A stretch of 64,000 bases of DNA from a virus, in IMG/VR virus record IMGVR_UViG_3300042879_002524, positions 1-64,000 of that record, one strand, 5' to 3'. Shown here one piece after another: positions 1 through 9,115 of the stretch. Below the pieces are notes generated by a model. The model had not been told where the DNA came from, ran no database searches, and saw nothing but the letters and a program-made list of their open reading frames with translations. Position 1 is the first letter of the stretch. Every line of letters begins with the position of its first letter. A program made the translations under genes and the position numbers.

Positions 1-421
1 TTTGCATTGCTGGCATATTTTGTGGAGAAACTTTTAAAACTTTAATTGCATCTTCAATTACATCTTGATTAACGCGTTGCACCGCATTAATTATAAACTG
101 CGCATCACTTATTAAATAATCTTTACCAGTTTCTTGAGCCCATTCTAAATTTTTATATACATCTGTTGATACATATTTTAAAAGACGTTGTGCAACTTTT
201 ATAGCTTCCTTACCTTCTTTACGTTTCATTGCCTGCTGGATATCAGCTGACATAACTTCTAAACTACCGGTGTTGTCATCAGTCTCTGGACGATTATGAA
301 AATATTCAATATCTGGATTAACGTTAAACATATCCAATTGTGTTTCATCTTCATTCAAATTTTTAGTTTTGAAACGACGCATATTTTCTGCTAAAAGATT
401 TTTTAATTTAATTTGTGACAT
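1..421 (-). CDS. Partial gene: candidate packaged internal protein with capsid-targeting leader
   Basis: I do not recognise the body of this protein. I translated 140 codons from an ATG at 421 before the frame runs off the left edge, so the C-terminus is missing. It opens with MSQIKLKNLLAENMRRF. The first 20 or so residues nearly match those of the gene at 13636-14136, also at DNA level, while the rest differs. The leader ends in L-A-E, the kind of site the T4 gp21 protease cuts in internal proteins, so I infer packaging in the head. The visible body is acidic and mostly helical in character. ACAGGAAC lies just before the ATG and an ATATTTAT element lies 22 nt upstream. Confidence 0.75.
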   Translation of the reverse strand, partial: MSQIKLKNLLAENMRRFKTKNLNEDETQLDMFNVNPDIEYFHNRPETDDNTGSLEVMSADIQQAMKRKEGKEAIKVAQRLLKYVSTDVYKNLEWAQETGKDYLISDAQFIINAVQRVNQDVIEDAIKVLKVSPQNMPAMQ

Positions 422-442
422 TTTTGTTCCTGTATTTTAATT

Positions 443-450
443 ATAAATAT
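443..450 (-). promoter_or_regulatory. ATATTTAT upstream element (candidate late promoter)
   Basis: The transcribed sense reads GATATTTATAATTAAAAT, 22 nt before the ATG at 421. It is one of 18 copies of the element in the window and marks a leader-bearing gene. Confidence 0.45.
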
Positions 451-464
451 CATGCAAAAAAAAA

Positions 465-2978
465 TCATTTTCCAAATGAAAAGAACTTTGCTACATTATT
501 ATTTTCAGGAAATGCACCCCAATTCATTGCAGCATAAAAATCATCAAGTTTATTTTTCAATTCCTTTTCAAATATTTTATTGCGATCAATGTATTGTGTA
601 ACAAATTCTACGGTCTGTTCTGGATCTTGATATCCTCGAAGAGCCATTGTTTCCATTCCATATGGATTATCTGATAGGTATGCCCATTTTACTTTTTCTC
701 CATTTTGAATAGGAGTAATGTCTTTGATGCCATACATATGTAAAAAGTCATTGAAATTGATTGCTGCTTTAACGTGTGCAGGTGTTCCTGATATATATCC
801 TGTAAATGGTTTTCTGCCTTTGATGAATTTGGATATTTCTTTAACTCCGGAATTCTTCATTACATTTAATACTTCAGAATTTTTCAATCCAGATTTGAAT
901 TTATGAATCATATCCGATGTAGCTGTTTTATCCTTTTCCTTAAGAATATACCACAATGTTTCTTTCATTATCTTTTTGAAATCTTCTGGGAAAGATGATC
1001 TAACAACGTCCAATCCTTTGATATCCAATTTATCCGTAGGTTTACCTTCTTTGTAAATAACCCATTGTGCATATCTTTTCTTTGCAATCCATAAACCTGA
1101 TTTTGCAATGTATTCTTGTTTGATTTGCCAACGATGTGATTCTGTATTGTGAAACTTAACTGCATATATATCATACATTGCATTAACCTTTTTCTGAACT
1201 TCAGATGCAATTGCATTGGTTTGGTCAATCATAAATTGTTCATCTGATTCATCAAAATCCGGAAATCGCGCTTCAATCAAAGGCAATGAAGAACAAAAGG
1301 TTGAATCTGTATCTGTATAAAATGCAAACTCTGCTGGCATACCGGTTGCATTAATAAAATGATCCTTACCAGTTTCTTTTGCATAATGTGCATTGATAAC
1401 CTTTGCAGAAAACTTAATTACACTTTGACCTGTTGCGGTAATTGCACCGGCATTATCTAAATCATGGAATCGAAATGTTTTAAGTCCTAATACTCCATAA
1501 AATGAATTAAGCAATACTTTTTGTGTTAACTGCATTGCATCATAAAACTTATAATCATCACTACCTACTTCATATTCATCACGCTTATCTTTAAATTCTA
1601 CCCGCTCATCAAACCATTTTGCTAGAATTGTTGGTAAAAATCCTTTTATATCGGTTCGATACACCGTTCCATTGCTAGCAACTGTATATTTATTATCGGT
1701 TAACCATTGTTTAACATCTGTAATCGTTTTGTTTCCAATTTGTACCGATACCGGATCAGTTTTTAATAAACATGTTTCATCCCAATTAGCAATAACTCCG
1801 ATCTTTGTTTCTGGAGATATGTTTAAACTCATAATGATACTCGGATACAGAGATGTTAAATCCAAGTCATATATCCATTTATACAATCCAGGCACCGGTG
1901 CCATTACATATGCACCTGCCAACACATCAGCTGCAGTTTCTTCTTCAATAAAACGGAATTGTTTATTTGGAGCTACATATCCATTACGTTTTAAATCTAC
2001 TATAGCAGCACCATCTAGATATTTAGATGCATAATAAACATCTTCATATGGTACATGTCCTTTATGACATATAGTCCGTGCTAAGTTTATGAACTGTAAC
2101 TTTTCATCTAATTCATAAACCAAATCGGTATCTGTCATGTTGTAAAAAGCAAACTTGTGAATATCTTGTGTAAAAAGAACATCTAAATCACCTTCATATT
2201 CAACTTTACCTCGACCCAATTCTAGTTTTGCAACAGTATCTAATCGATAATTTGGTAATTCGCTGTATGTAAAGTTTTTATATAGTTTCAAATAATCTAA
2301 ACTAGAAACACCAAATATTTTCCATTTTTCCTTTTTTGGATTATAATCTACAATTCCAGCCGGACTTAATTTTTTGATGGCATTTACACCTAATACCTTT
2401 TTAGCACGACCCAATAAATATGGAATATCATATCCATCAGTGTTCCATCCTGTAATTACAGTTGGTTGTACAGCCGCAAATATGTTTATAAATCTGGTTA
2501 AAAGATCTCTTTCGTCTCGAAATATTTCTAAAACATAACCATCGCCTTGTATTTCACGTTCTTTTATGCGATTCAGTTCGTCTAATATAAGTACTCGTCT
2601 ATCATTACCAATTTTATCATAATATGCAATTGATGTTATAGCCGTGCGCGTATCATGTATAGTACTATATCCATTTTCATCTTTTGCTGTTTCAATATCA
2701 AAGAAAAAATCGCGATGTCCTTTTGATACTAAATCTGATTCATAGTATAAATCTATCAGGGTTCGGACTTCTTCATTTAGATCAGATTCGTATGAAGCAG
2801 GATTATCTTTATGATTTCCTGGTATCTGTTTTAATGTAGTGCCGTCTAATGATACATATGTTCCTGCAGAGTCTGGTAAATATGCATATGGTTTAAATGG
2901 AAATTTTTGATGTCCTAATTCATCATCCCACACGTGCATAGTACCGGATTTTCTGTCATATGAAATATTTTGATACAT
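465..2978 (-). CDS. 43: Family B DNA polymerase (T4 gp43-like)
   Basis: This is the replicative DNA polymerase with 3'-5' proofreading, 837 aa against 898 in T4. Exonuclease motifs are visible: ExoI D94-x-E96 (FFFDIETA), ExoII around N179-D184 (GWNTDGYDIPYL) and ExoIII Y279-x3-D283. Polymerase motifs follow in order: motif A DLDLTSLYPS at about 371-380, motif B QKVLLNSFYGVLG at about 486-498 and motif C YTDTDS at about 554-559. The C-terminus ends in a short hydrophobic stretch (AKFFSFGK) that could dock on a sliding clamp; that is inference. The next gene upstream ends directly before its ATG at 2978. A separate family-A-like polymerase gene lies at 16225-17547. Confidence 0.97.
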   Translation of the reverse strand: MYQNISYDRKSGTMHVWDDELGHQKFPFKPYAYLPDSAGTYVSLDGTTLKQIPGNHKDNPASYESDLNEEVRTLIDLYYESDLVSKGHRDFFFDIETAKDENGYSTIHDTRTAITSIAYYDKIGNDRRVLILDELNRIKEREIQGDGYVLEIFRDERDLLTRFINIFAAVQPTVITGWNTDGYDIPYLLGRAKKVLGVNAIKKLSPAGIVDYNPKKEKWKIFGVSSLDYLKLYKNFTYSELPNYRLDTVAKLELGRGKVEYEGDLDVLFTQDIHKFAFYNMTDTDLVYELDEKLQFINLARTICHKGHVPYEDVYYASKYLDGAAIVDLKRNGYVAPNKQFRFIEEETAADVLAGAYVMAPVPGLYKWIYDLDLTSLYPSIIMSLNISPETKIGVIANWDETCLLKTDPVSVQIGNKTITDVKQWLTDNKYTVASNGTVYRTDIKGFLPTILAKWFDERVEFKDKRDEYEVGSDDYKFYDAMQLTQKVLLNSFYGVLGLKTFRFHDLDNAGAITATGQSVIKFSAKVINAHYAKETGKDHFINATGMPAEFAFYTDTDSTFCSSLPLIEARFPDFDESDEQFMIDQTNAIASEVQKKVNAMYDIYAVKFHNTESHRWQIKQEYIAKSGLWIAKKRYAQWVIYKEGKPTDKLDIKGLDVVRSSFPEDFKKIMKETLWYILKEKDKTATSDMIHKFKSGLKNSEVLNVMKNSGVKEISKFIKGRKPFTGYISGTPAHVKAAINFNDFLHMYGIKDITPIQNGEKVKWAYLSDNPYGMETMALRGYQDPEQTVEFVTQYIDRNKIFEKELKNKLDDFYAAMNWGAFPENNNVAKFFSFGK

Positions 2979-3212
2979 TTACTTTGTAATTTCTTTATTG
3001 TGTAATATACGAATAATTCCGTATAAATTAATTGATATGATGACAAAACTTAATACTAGGTGACTTATATTGTTTATATATAAATCATATGATACCCAAC
3101 CAATATCACCAATTATCCAAGCAATCATCGCAAACATTGGATAGCCTTTGGCATTGGAAATGTATCCTAACAAAACCAATGCCGTGCTTACCCATCCTAT
3201 GAATTCAATCAT
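2979..3212 (-). CDS. Small integral membrane protein
   Basis: A 77-residue protein made almost wholly of three hydrophobic helices: residues about 3-22, 27-45 and 50-69. It ends in a short charged tail. The pattern of small residues and the internal Trp/Tyr recall small PnuC- or YgjV-type membrane proteins, but the match is weak and I would not assign transport activity. Its stop codon abuts the polymerase start and its ATG overlaps the end of the GroES-like gene by 4 nt, so it is probably translated as part of that operon. Confidence 0.7.
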   Translation of the reverse strand: MIEFIGWVSTALVLLGYISNAKGYPMFAMIAWIIGDIGWVSYDLYINNISHLVLSFVIISINLYGIIRILHNKEITK

Positions 3213-3508
3213 ACATTGGTATTTATCATAGCAATTTCTGATTCACGAATAAGTACATATTCATCGCCATCAATTGTAACTTTTTTCTGGGATCCGATAT
3301 TCCCATTGTAAATTTTAACTTGCATGCCGGGTTTTGTTGTCATTGGAATTCGATCACCAGTATGCGTAAACAAACCATCGCCAATTGCAATGACATCACA
3401 CGTTACATAATCATCCATACCAGCCATAACAATAATACCACTCGCTGTTTTTTCTTGTTTTTCTTGCTGTTTAACAAGAACTTGATCTCCAATTGGTTTC
3501 CAATTCAT
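3209..3508 (-). CDS. GroES-like cochaperonin (T4 gp31 analogue)
   Basis: A 99-residue Cpn10-fold protein. The N-terminus WKPIGDQVLVKQ and the C-terminal DGDEYVLIRESEIAMI follow the GroES pattern, and the central GDGLFTHTGDR and PGMQVKIY segments match its beta-barrel strands. A mobile-loop-like region is seen around residues 17-33. In T4 the equivalent gp31 replaces host GroES so that GroEL can fold the capsid protein gp23; the same role is likely here by analogy. AAGGAAT sits before the ATG, so the start is well supported. It lies between thioredoxin and a small membrane protein. Confidence 0.88.
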   Translation of the reverse strand: MNWKPIGDQVLVKQQEKQEKTASGIIVMAGMDDYVTCDVIAIGDGLFTHTGDRIPMTTKPGMQVKIYNGNIGSQKKVTIDGDEYVLIRESEIAMINTNV

Positions 3509-3523
3509 AACTTATTCCTTTTT

Positions 3524-3772
3524 TTATTTATTATATAAATTTATTACTGCATCTTTTGTTATAGCAGTTCCTAGTATTCGTCCTACTTCTATTCCATTTT
3601 TAATTATCAGCAATGTAGGCACAGTTCGTACGTTGTATTTACTGCATGTATCTGGGCTTGCATCTGCGTCAATAAATGTAATTGTCATTTGAGATTGTAA
3701 TTGTTGAATTTGTGGTTTAATCATTTTGCATGGTCCACACCATTCTGCTGAAAAATAAAGTACTTGTTTCAT
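3524..3772 (-). CDS. Thioredoxin
   Basis: An 82-residue thioredoxin-fold protein with the classic WCGPCKM active site (C12 and C15), the following helix, and the cis-proline region VRTVPTLLIIKNG near residues 48-60. It is shorter than the usual 105 residues, lacking most of the first beta-alpha unit, as in many phage glutaredoxin/thioredoxin proteins. The likely role is to re-reduce the phage ribonucleotide reductase at 7167-9023, whose C-terminus carries a redox Cys pair. That pairing is inference from co-occurrence. Confidence 0.9.
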   Translation of the reverse strand: MKQVLYFSAEWCGPCKMIKPQIQQLQSQMTITFIDADASPDTCSKYNVRTVPTLLIIKNGIEVGRILGTAITKDAVINLYNK

Positions 3773-3829
3773 TTCTTTATAATATAATTAATTTCATAAT
3801 TTCCAAATGTCGTTGTCGTTGTCCACATA

Positions 3830-4606
3830 TCAAACTCCCCTTTTAGTATCATATGCCACGATATGGTCTCTTCCTGTCATGTTATAACCATGGTTAGCAC
3901 ACATTTCAAATACCAACGGATACATTTTAATCAATTCGTCTCTAGTATCACCAGCAGGCATTATGTACGTTTTATCCTTTGGAATATTATGTTGAATCCT
4001 AAACAATTCAATTTCTTGTAGATTCTCTTCAGTACCATCCCAGACTGGTTTATAGTGATAATCTGCGTGATATGCAATCATTTTATCTATCGCTTCGCTA
4101 TTGAGACGGAATTTATTATGTTGCTTAACCATCTTTTCATCCGTAATCGTCCCTTGCGGTGTAGCAACGCCCACAACGGGTACGCTATTGGCAAACTTAG
4201 GACTAATAGAAAGGAGGCCAATAGGGTAATCAGTTTCAATATAATGAGAACCTTCAGTTTCAATAGTAATAAGAATATCTCTTTCATGTGCAAAATGTGT
4301 CAATTCATTAACTAGTGCTGGATGCATTGTCGGGGATCCTCCAGTTAACATCATTTCTTTAATATGTGGATTTTCGTCGTAAATTTTAATAATATCATTG
4401 AATGTAAAAGTACCTTTTTCTGGATGAATTGAACTGTACCAGCTATCGCACCAGCCACCTTCACCAAAATAGCATCGATGAGTGCATCCGGTAGTGCGTA
4501 CTGCGATTGTTGGTCTACCAAATCGGCTTCCTTCTGATTGCACACAACGATATAATTCTATGATTGGCAATGTTTTATTGTAGTCTGTTATTCTTCCTGG
4601 CTTCAT
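3830..4606 (-). CDS. queE: QueE-like radical SAM 7-carboxy-7-deazaguanine synthase
   Basis: It converts 6-carboxytetrahydropterin to 7-carboxy-7-deazaguanine in the preQ0 pathway. The frame is open further upstream, but I chose the ATG at 4606 (258 aa). It follows AAGGAATTT and avoids overlap with the upstream gene. The typical YRCVQSEGSRFG entry and TTGCTHRC cluster motif are present, then MMLTGGSPTMHP. The three cluster Cys (about C41, C45, C53) are spaced C-x3-C-x7-C instead of the usual C-x3-C-x2-C, a departure worth noting. FolE and QueD homologues lie just upstream. Confidence 0.85.
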   Translation of the reverse strand: MKPGRITDYNKTLPIIELYRCVQSEGSRFGRPTIAVRTTGCTHRCYFGEGGWCDSWYSSIHPEKGTFTFNDIIKIYDENPHIKEMMLTGGSPTMHPALVNELTHFAHERDILITIETEGSHYIETDYPIGLLSISPKFANSVPVVGVATPQGTITDEKMVKQHNKFRLNSEAIDKMIAYHADYHYKPVWDGTEENLQEIELFRIQHNIPKDKTYIMPAGDTRDELIKMYPLVFEMCANHGYNMTGRDHIVAYDTKRGV

Positions 4607-4613
4607 AAATTCC

Positions 4614-4985
4614 TTAAAATGGTAGGTCGTCATCGATTGACTCAACACTATTGGTAACATTGGTATCTAATTTTTTAATTAATTCATCAAACTTATTTTC
4701 TAATGAATATAAACGTTCAAGTAAATAACGCAAATCAGCCTGTGCTAATTCAGAAGCAAATGTATCACCGGGTGTAGTTTTGCCAAAGTATTCATCTAGA
4801 AATGATTTTGGATATGTTGCTACTCGATTATATTCTGGTCTAGATAAGTCTGGTGGTAGATCTTGATAAATAACATGAATATTTTTTGACTTTGCAGCTT
4901 CATACACTTTTTGACCTAGTCCACTTTCTCGAGATGCTTTACCACTGTAATCATACAGTGACATATATTGATCATTACTCTTCAT
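4614..4985 (-). CDS. Unknown protein with SSB-like acidic C-terminal tip
   Basis: I do not recognise this 123-residue protein. The N-terminal half has a mixed alpha/beta look (VYEAAKSKNIHVIYQD, then a Pro-rich stretch). Residues about 80-106 form a leucine-rich helix likely to make a coiled coil. The last residues are VESIDDDLPF, which closely mimic the acidic DD-[IL]-PF tip that bacterial SSB uses to recruit repair and replication proteins. It sits between a 71-residue unknown and queE. A role in docking SSB partners is inference. Confidence 0.75.
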   Translation of the reverse strand: MKSNDQYMSLYDYSGKASRESGLGQKVYEAAKSKNIHVIYQDLPPDLSRPEYNRVATYPKSFLDEYFGKTTPGDTFASELAQADLRYLLERLYSLENKFDELIKKLDTNVTNSVESIDDDLPF

Positions 4986-4988
4986 GGT

Positions 4989-5204
4989 TTAGTTATTTGG
5001 TTTAACCGTTATTGTATATTTTCTAGTATAACTAGAATCCTCGTTTTTTACTAACACACCTAGTACTGGTATAAATTCGTTAGGATCAAACATAATTGGT
5101 GTAACAACAACACTTAGATTGGAGTTTTCTAAAGCAATTTTAATTTGTTGAGTTATTGCCATCTCATTAACTTCTACTTTCATTTGGTCTTTATTATTGT
5201 TCAT
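4989..5204 (-). CDS. Hypothetical protein, 71 aa
   Basis: A short protein with no family I recognise. A charged N-terminus leads into a helix (ITQQIKIALENS) and then beta-strand-like segments (SVVVTPIMFDP, IPVLGVLVKNE, TRKYTITVKP). It overlaps the end of the queD gene by 11 nt and ends 3 nt before the next gene, so it is translationally coupled inside the 7-deazaguanine operon. A later start at M8 or M15 is possible. Confidence 0.6.
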   Translation of the reverse strand: MNNNKDQMKVEVNEMAITQQIKIALENSNLSVVVTPIMFDPNEFIPVLGVLVKNEDSSYTRKYTITVKPNN

Positions 5205-5658
5205 AACTTGCTGAATTTCGTTCGTGTTCGTATACTTCTATTTTGATAGCTTTTACTCGGCCTTCTGTTTCTTCTTTTAAGAATGCATTTATTACATAAT
5301 ATAAATGTTCTGCAAATTTTTCACATCCAGTAGCTGGTAAAATTCTTAATTGAATAATACCATCTTCATCCATTTGTTTGAATTTATCTAAATATGGATC
5401 ATCTAATGCAACGATTGTAGTATGATCTAATAAAAATGTAAAATAATCTTTTGGAGACATACCTGCAATTTGAGTTTTAGAACGCTTCATACCGCCAAAA
5501 TCCCATACCCAATTACGATGATCTAATTCTCCTTCAAACCATACTCTAAATGATACAGCATATCCATGTAAGAATTTACAATGAGTATCTTCTGCTTTCC
5601 ATTGACGGAAACAAGTTGAGTAACCATCAAATAATTTTGTTGAAATGTAACGTGCCAT
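5194..5658 (-). CDS. queD: QueD-like 6-carboxytetrahydropterin synthase
   Basis: A T-fold enzyme of the PTPS/QueD family, 154 aa, making 6-carboxytetrahydropterin from the FolE product. The catalytic Cys region HCKFLHGY (C27, H31), the DFGGMK motif (about 53-58), LDHTTI (H79) and YEHERNS (E145) are all present. Two of the usual three Zn-binding His differ. The first is replaced by a Cys at about position 16 and the HGH third ligand is Y33. This may be a phage subfamily with a different metal site, or an altered activity. Neighbours are FolE upstream and QueE downstream. Confidence 0.85.
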   Translation of the reverse strand: MARYISTKLFDGYSTCFRQWKAEDTHCKFLHGYAVSFRVWFEGELDHRNWVWDFGGMKRSKTQIAGMSPKDYFTFLLDHTTIVALDDPYLDKFKQMDEDGIIQLRILPATGCEKFAEHLYYVINAFLKEETEGRVKAIKIEVYEHERNSASYEQ

Positions 5659-5659
5659 A

Positions 5660-6364
5660 TTAATTATTATAACCTTTTACAAATTGATAAAATTCTGATC
5701 TTGCGTTGCCATCTTCTAAAAATGCACCAGATAATTTCGCAGTTTTCATTGAAGCACCACCATGCTTAACTCCTCGACATTGCACACAGTTATGAGTTGC
5801 TTCAATCATTACTGCTACACCTTTATTGTTTTCGATAAGTTCATCAATTGCGTGGTGGATAGCAACAGTTAATTGTTCTTGAATTGCACCTCGTCTGCCA
5901 AAGTGCTCAACTACTCGATTCAATTTACTTAAACCAATAACGTTGCTATTTTCACCCGGAATATATGCAACGTGAACTAGACCCATAATAGTTTGATGAT
6001 GATGGCTACACATTGATGTTAATGGAATACCTCCTTCAAACACAATGCCATCGTATCCATCACTTGGAAATGCTGTAATATCTGACATTGGTTCATATCG
6101 ACCGGCCCATAAGTCATTTACATATGCCTTTGCTACTCGCCGAGGTGTATCAGCCGAGTTTGGATCAGATTCCCATGTTACGCCTAATGCGGTTAAGAAT
6201 TGACCATAATGATATGCAGCTTTATCGATAATAGCTTGTTTTTCTTCTGTAGTCAATCTAGCATCTGGACCTTCAATCGATTGTTTTGTTGCTAACTGAA
6301 TAGAAACTCCATTTGCAAAGCCAGGATGCACTAATTCTAAATTTGTTCTTTGTTTCGTTGTCAT
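5660..6364 (-). CDS. folE: GTP cyclohydrolase I
   Basis: It converts GTP to 7,8-dihydroneopterin triphosphate, the first step toward folate or 7-deazaguanines. The Zn site is intact: C119 and H122 in MCSHHHQT and C193 in HNCVQCRG. The catalytic VIGLSKLNRVVEHFGRR and QEQLT segments match the family, and 234 aa is normal length. It is followed by QueD and QueE homologues with short or no gaps, so here it probably feeds preQ0 synthesis rather than folate. No QueC gene is visible in the window. Confidence 0.93.
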   Translation of the reverse strand: MTTKQRTNLELVHPGFANGVSIQLATKQSIEGPDARLTTEEKQAIIDKAAYHYGQFLTALGVTWESDPNSADTPRRVAKAYVNDLWAGRYEPMSDITAFPSDGYDGIVFEGGIPLTSMCSHHHQTIMGLVHVAYIPGENSNVIGLSKLNRVVEHFGRRGAIQEQLTVAIHHAIDELIENNKGVAVMIEATHNCVQCRGVKHGGASMKTAKLSGAFLEDGNARSEFYQFVKGYNN

Positions 6365-6396
6365 AACTTGTTTTATTAATTATAATATAGAATATT

Positions 6397-7147
<751 letters not shown>

Positions 7148-7151
7148 ATTA

Positions 7152-7159
7152 ATAAATAT
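7152..7159 (-). promoter_or_regulatory. ATATTTAT upstream element (candidate late promoter)
   Basis: The sense strand reads GATATTTATTAATATG, with the ATG at 7147 only 5 nt downstream. If this were a promoter, the message would be nearly leaderless or use a more distal start. Confidence 0.4.
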
Positions 7160-7166
7160 CTAAATA

Positions 7167-9023
7167 TTATTTTATCTCACACGCTCCACCAGCACAAGCT
7201 AATTCGCCTGATAAGTCGGTATTATCATCTAATTCAATTACTTGACTCAAATCAATATTATGAAGAGATTTCATCATGTTCTCATATGTTTCTTGAGTAC
7301 AATCTTCAAATGGAGCTTGTGTATAAGTTCCGCCATCATATGGCAATACTGATAATCCGTTATAATGATCTCTATTCTCCCACATCCATTCGCCAGCTAA
7401 TTCCCATTCATCTGCTTTAAGTGAAACGGTTGCAGAAACATTGTGAGTATTATTTCCTGATCGGTGTCCTGGTTTAACCCATTCTAGGTGTACCTTTTTA
7501 ATACGATCTAATAATTGGAATGGGGATTCTGTTCTCATAATAGCGCCTTCTGGTGCTTTTTGAGGAATTGAAATAACTGCAGTGTCATGTGGACGGAAAT
7601 ACTCATCTTCAATAAGTTCTGGATGATTGATTGCTAGGTATGAATAAATTGCTTCATTTTTTCCTACACGAATGCGACGAATATAATAATCATTGTGCCA
7701 AGCGTGAATACCTGATGATGTTCCTAATGCTAATGATGTCGTCCCTGCAGGCTTAACTGTGGTAGTACGAGCTGATTTGTTGATTCCAATCAATTCAGCT
7801 ACCCGTACATTTTCTTCTTTAACTGCCTTTGCGGCAGCTTTCATATCATAGCCTAACACTGTTCCAGAACCGATTCCTGTCATGGATACTCCGATAAGGG
7901 CATCTTTCTCAGTCGTACGTTTCCATACTGGACGAAGATAATGAAAATCAGTGTAACCTGCTTGAAGTGTTCCAATAAATGCTGCTGCTCGTACTCTTGC
8001 TTCTAAATCTTCTTGTGATTCGATGTCAGACGCGTTAACTTCACATAAATTACAGAACTGAAATGGTCGTAATGCAATTTCACAACATGGATTCGTTCCC
8101 CAATCTTTATCATTTGTTAAATAAATTCCTGGTTCACCTGCTCCTGACAATTCAACACGTTTCCATAAATCCATAAAGAATTCTTTTGTTAATTTATGAC
8201 GCATTAATGTTGCTGAATTGTTTGCACGCCCTCGTTGTGGATTATGCTCCCACCAATTACCAGATTTGCATGAAATCATTTCTTCATCATCGGCACTAAA
8301 AAGACTAATAAGAGCTGCTCTACGAATACCCCCGGCTAATACTGCATCTGCAATATGACAAACCATATCGTGTACTTCAATAGCAGTTAATTTATCGCCA
8401 TCTTCTTTTGCATCTAAGATACCGGCTAATTTAATTAAACATTCTTTAAGTGGTTGTGGGCCTGGTGCTTTTCCTCCGGATGTTACTAAACGAGCACCTT
8501 TGGCACGAATATCCGAAAAATCAAATGTAAACGTAGATCCACCTTCGAAATACGATTTAACTAATGCCTTTACTGCATCAGCCCATCCTTCGATCGAATC
8601 CGCGATAAGATATCTTCGTGTTTTCTTTGGATTAGGTTTACGAATTTCAGGCAATTTTTCTACGTGATGTGTTTGAACTGAATATCCTACACCAGTACCG
8701 CCTAAAAGTAAAAACATTGCTTCGCCAAATGCTCGATAATCATCAATTGGTAAATATGCACAGTTATAAATTCGGTTAGGGGAGATTTCAATTGGTTTTC
8801 CGCCGAATTGCAAACTACGCATCGATGGTAATACTTTTTTATCATAAACAAATTTATATGCAGCTTCAATTTCATCTCGCAAATGCGGATACTTCTTTTG
8901 ATGCATTTCTTTGTTTCTCGTAACTAATTCTTCCCATGTTTCTCGACGATTGAGCTCGGGAACATACTTTGCATACTTCATGTATACTGTAATTTCACTT
9001 AAAATTTTGTTTGAAATCTCCAT
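7167..9023 (-). CDS. nrdJ: Class II (B12-dependent) ribonucleotide reductase
   Basis: It reduces ribonucleotides, likely triphosphates, to deoxyribonucleotides with adenosylcobalamin, needing no second subunit or oxygen. At 618 aa it resembles the monomeric Lactobacillus leichmannii type. By motif comparison, N311, C313 (thiyl radical) and E315 lie in NPCCEIALRP, and the redox pair is C88 and C324. The C-terminal shuttle Cys C610 and C615 are in CAGGACEIK. The start at 9023 is plausible, with AGAGATTACAAC upstream. A terminator at 9067-9095 separates it from the helicase gene. T4 itself uses class I and III enzymes. Confidence 0.93.
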   Translation of the reverse strand: MEISNKILSEITVYMKYAKYVPELNRRETWEELVTRNKEMHQKKYPHLRDEIEAAYKFVYDKKVLPSMRSLQFGGKPIEISPNRIYNCAYLPIDDYRAFGEAMFLLLGGTGVGYSVQTHHVEKLPEIRKPNPKKTRRYLIADSIEGWADAVKALVKSYFEGGSTFTFDFSDIRAKGARLVTSGGKAPGPQPLKECLIKLAGILDAKEDGDKLTAIEVHDMVCHIADAVLAGGIRRAALISLFSADDEEMISCKSGNWWEHNPQRGRANNSATLMRHKLTKEFFMDLWKRVELSGAGEPGIYLTNDKDWGTNPCCEIALRPFQFCNLCEVNASDIESQEDLEARVRAAAFIGTLQAGYTDFHYLRPVWKRTTEKDALIGVSMTGIGSGTVLGYDMKAAAKAVKEENVRVAELIGINKSARTTTVKPAGTTSLALGTSSGIHAWHNDYYIRRIRVGKNEAIYSYLAINHPELIEDEYFRPHDTAVISIPQKAPEGAIMRTESPFQLLDRIKKVHLEWVKPGHRSGNNTHNVSATVSLKADEWELAGEWMWENRDHYNGLSVLPYDGGTYTQAPFEDCTQETYENMMKSLHNIDLSQVIELDDNTDLSGELACAGGACEIK

Positions 9024-9066
9024 GTTGTAATCTCTTTAATTTAAAAAATATAAATGTTTATTAGAT

Positions 9067-9095
9067 AAAAAAAGGGCCGAATATTATCCGGACCT
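9067..9095 (-). terminator. Rho-independent terminator after helicase gene
   Basis: On the transcribed strand, AGGTCCGGATAATATTCGGC continues into CCT and a run of T. The stem is about 8 pairs with one mismatch and is followed by seven T. It lies between the helicase stop (9116) and the nrdJ start (9023). Confidence 0.8.
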
Positions 9096-9115
9096 CATTT
9101 TATATAAATATGGTT

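Noticed and set aside
4607-4660. Extended start of the QueE gene
   Set aside because: It would overlap the upstream gene and lacks a ribosome site, unlike the ATG at 4606.
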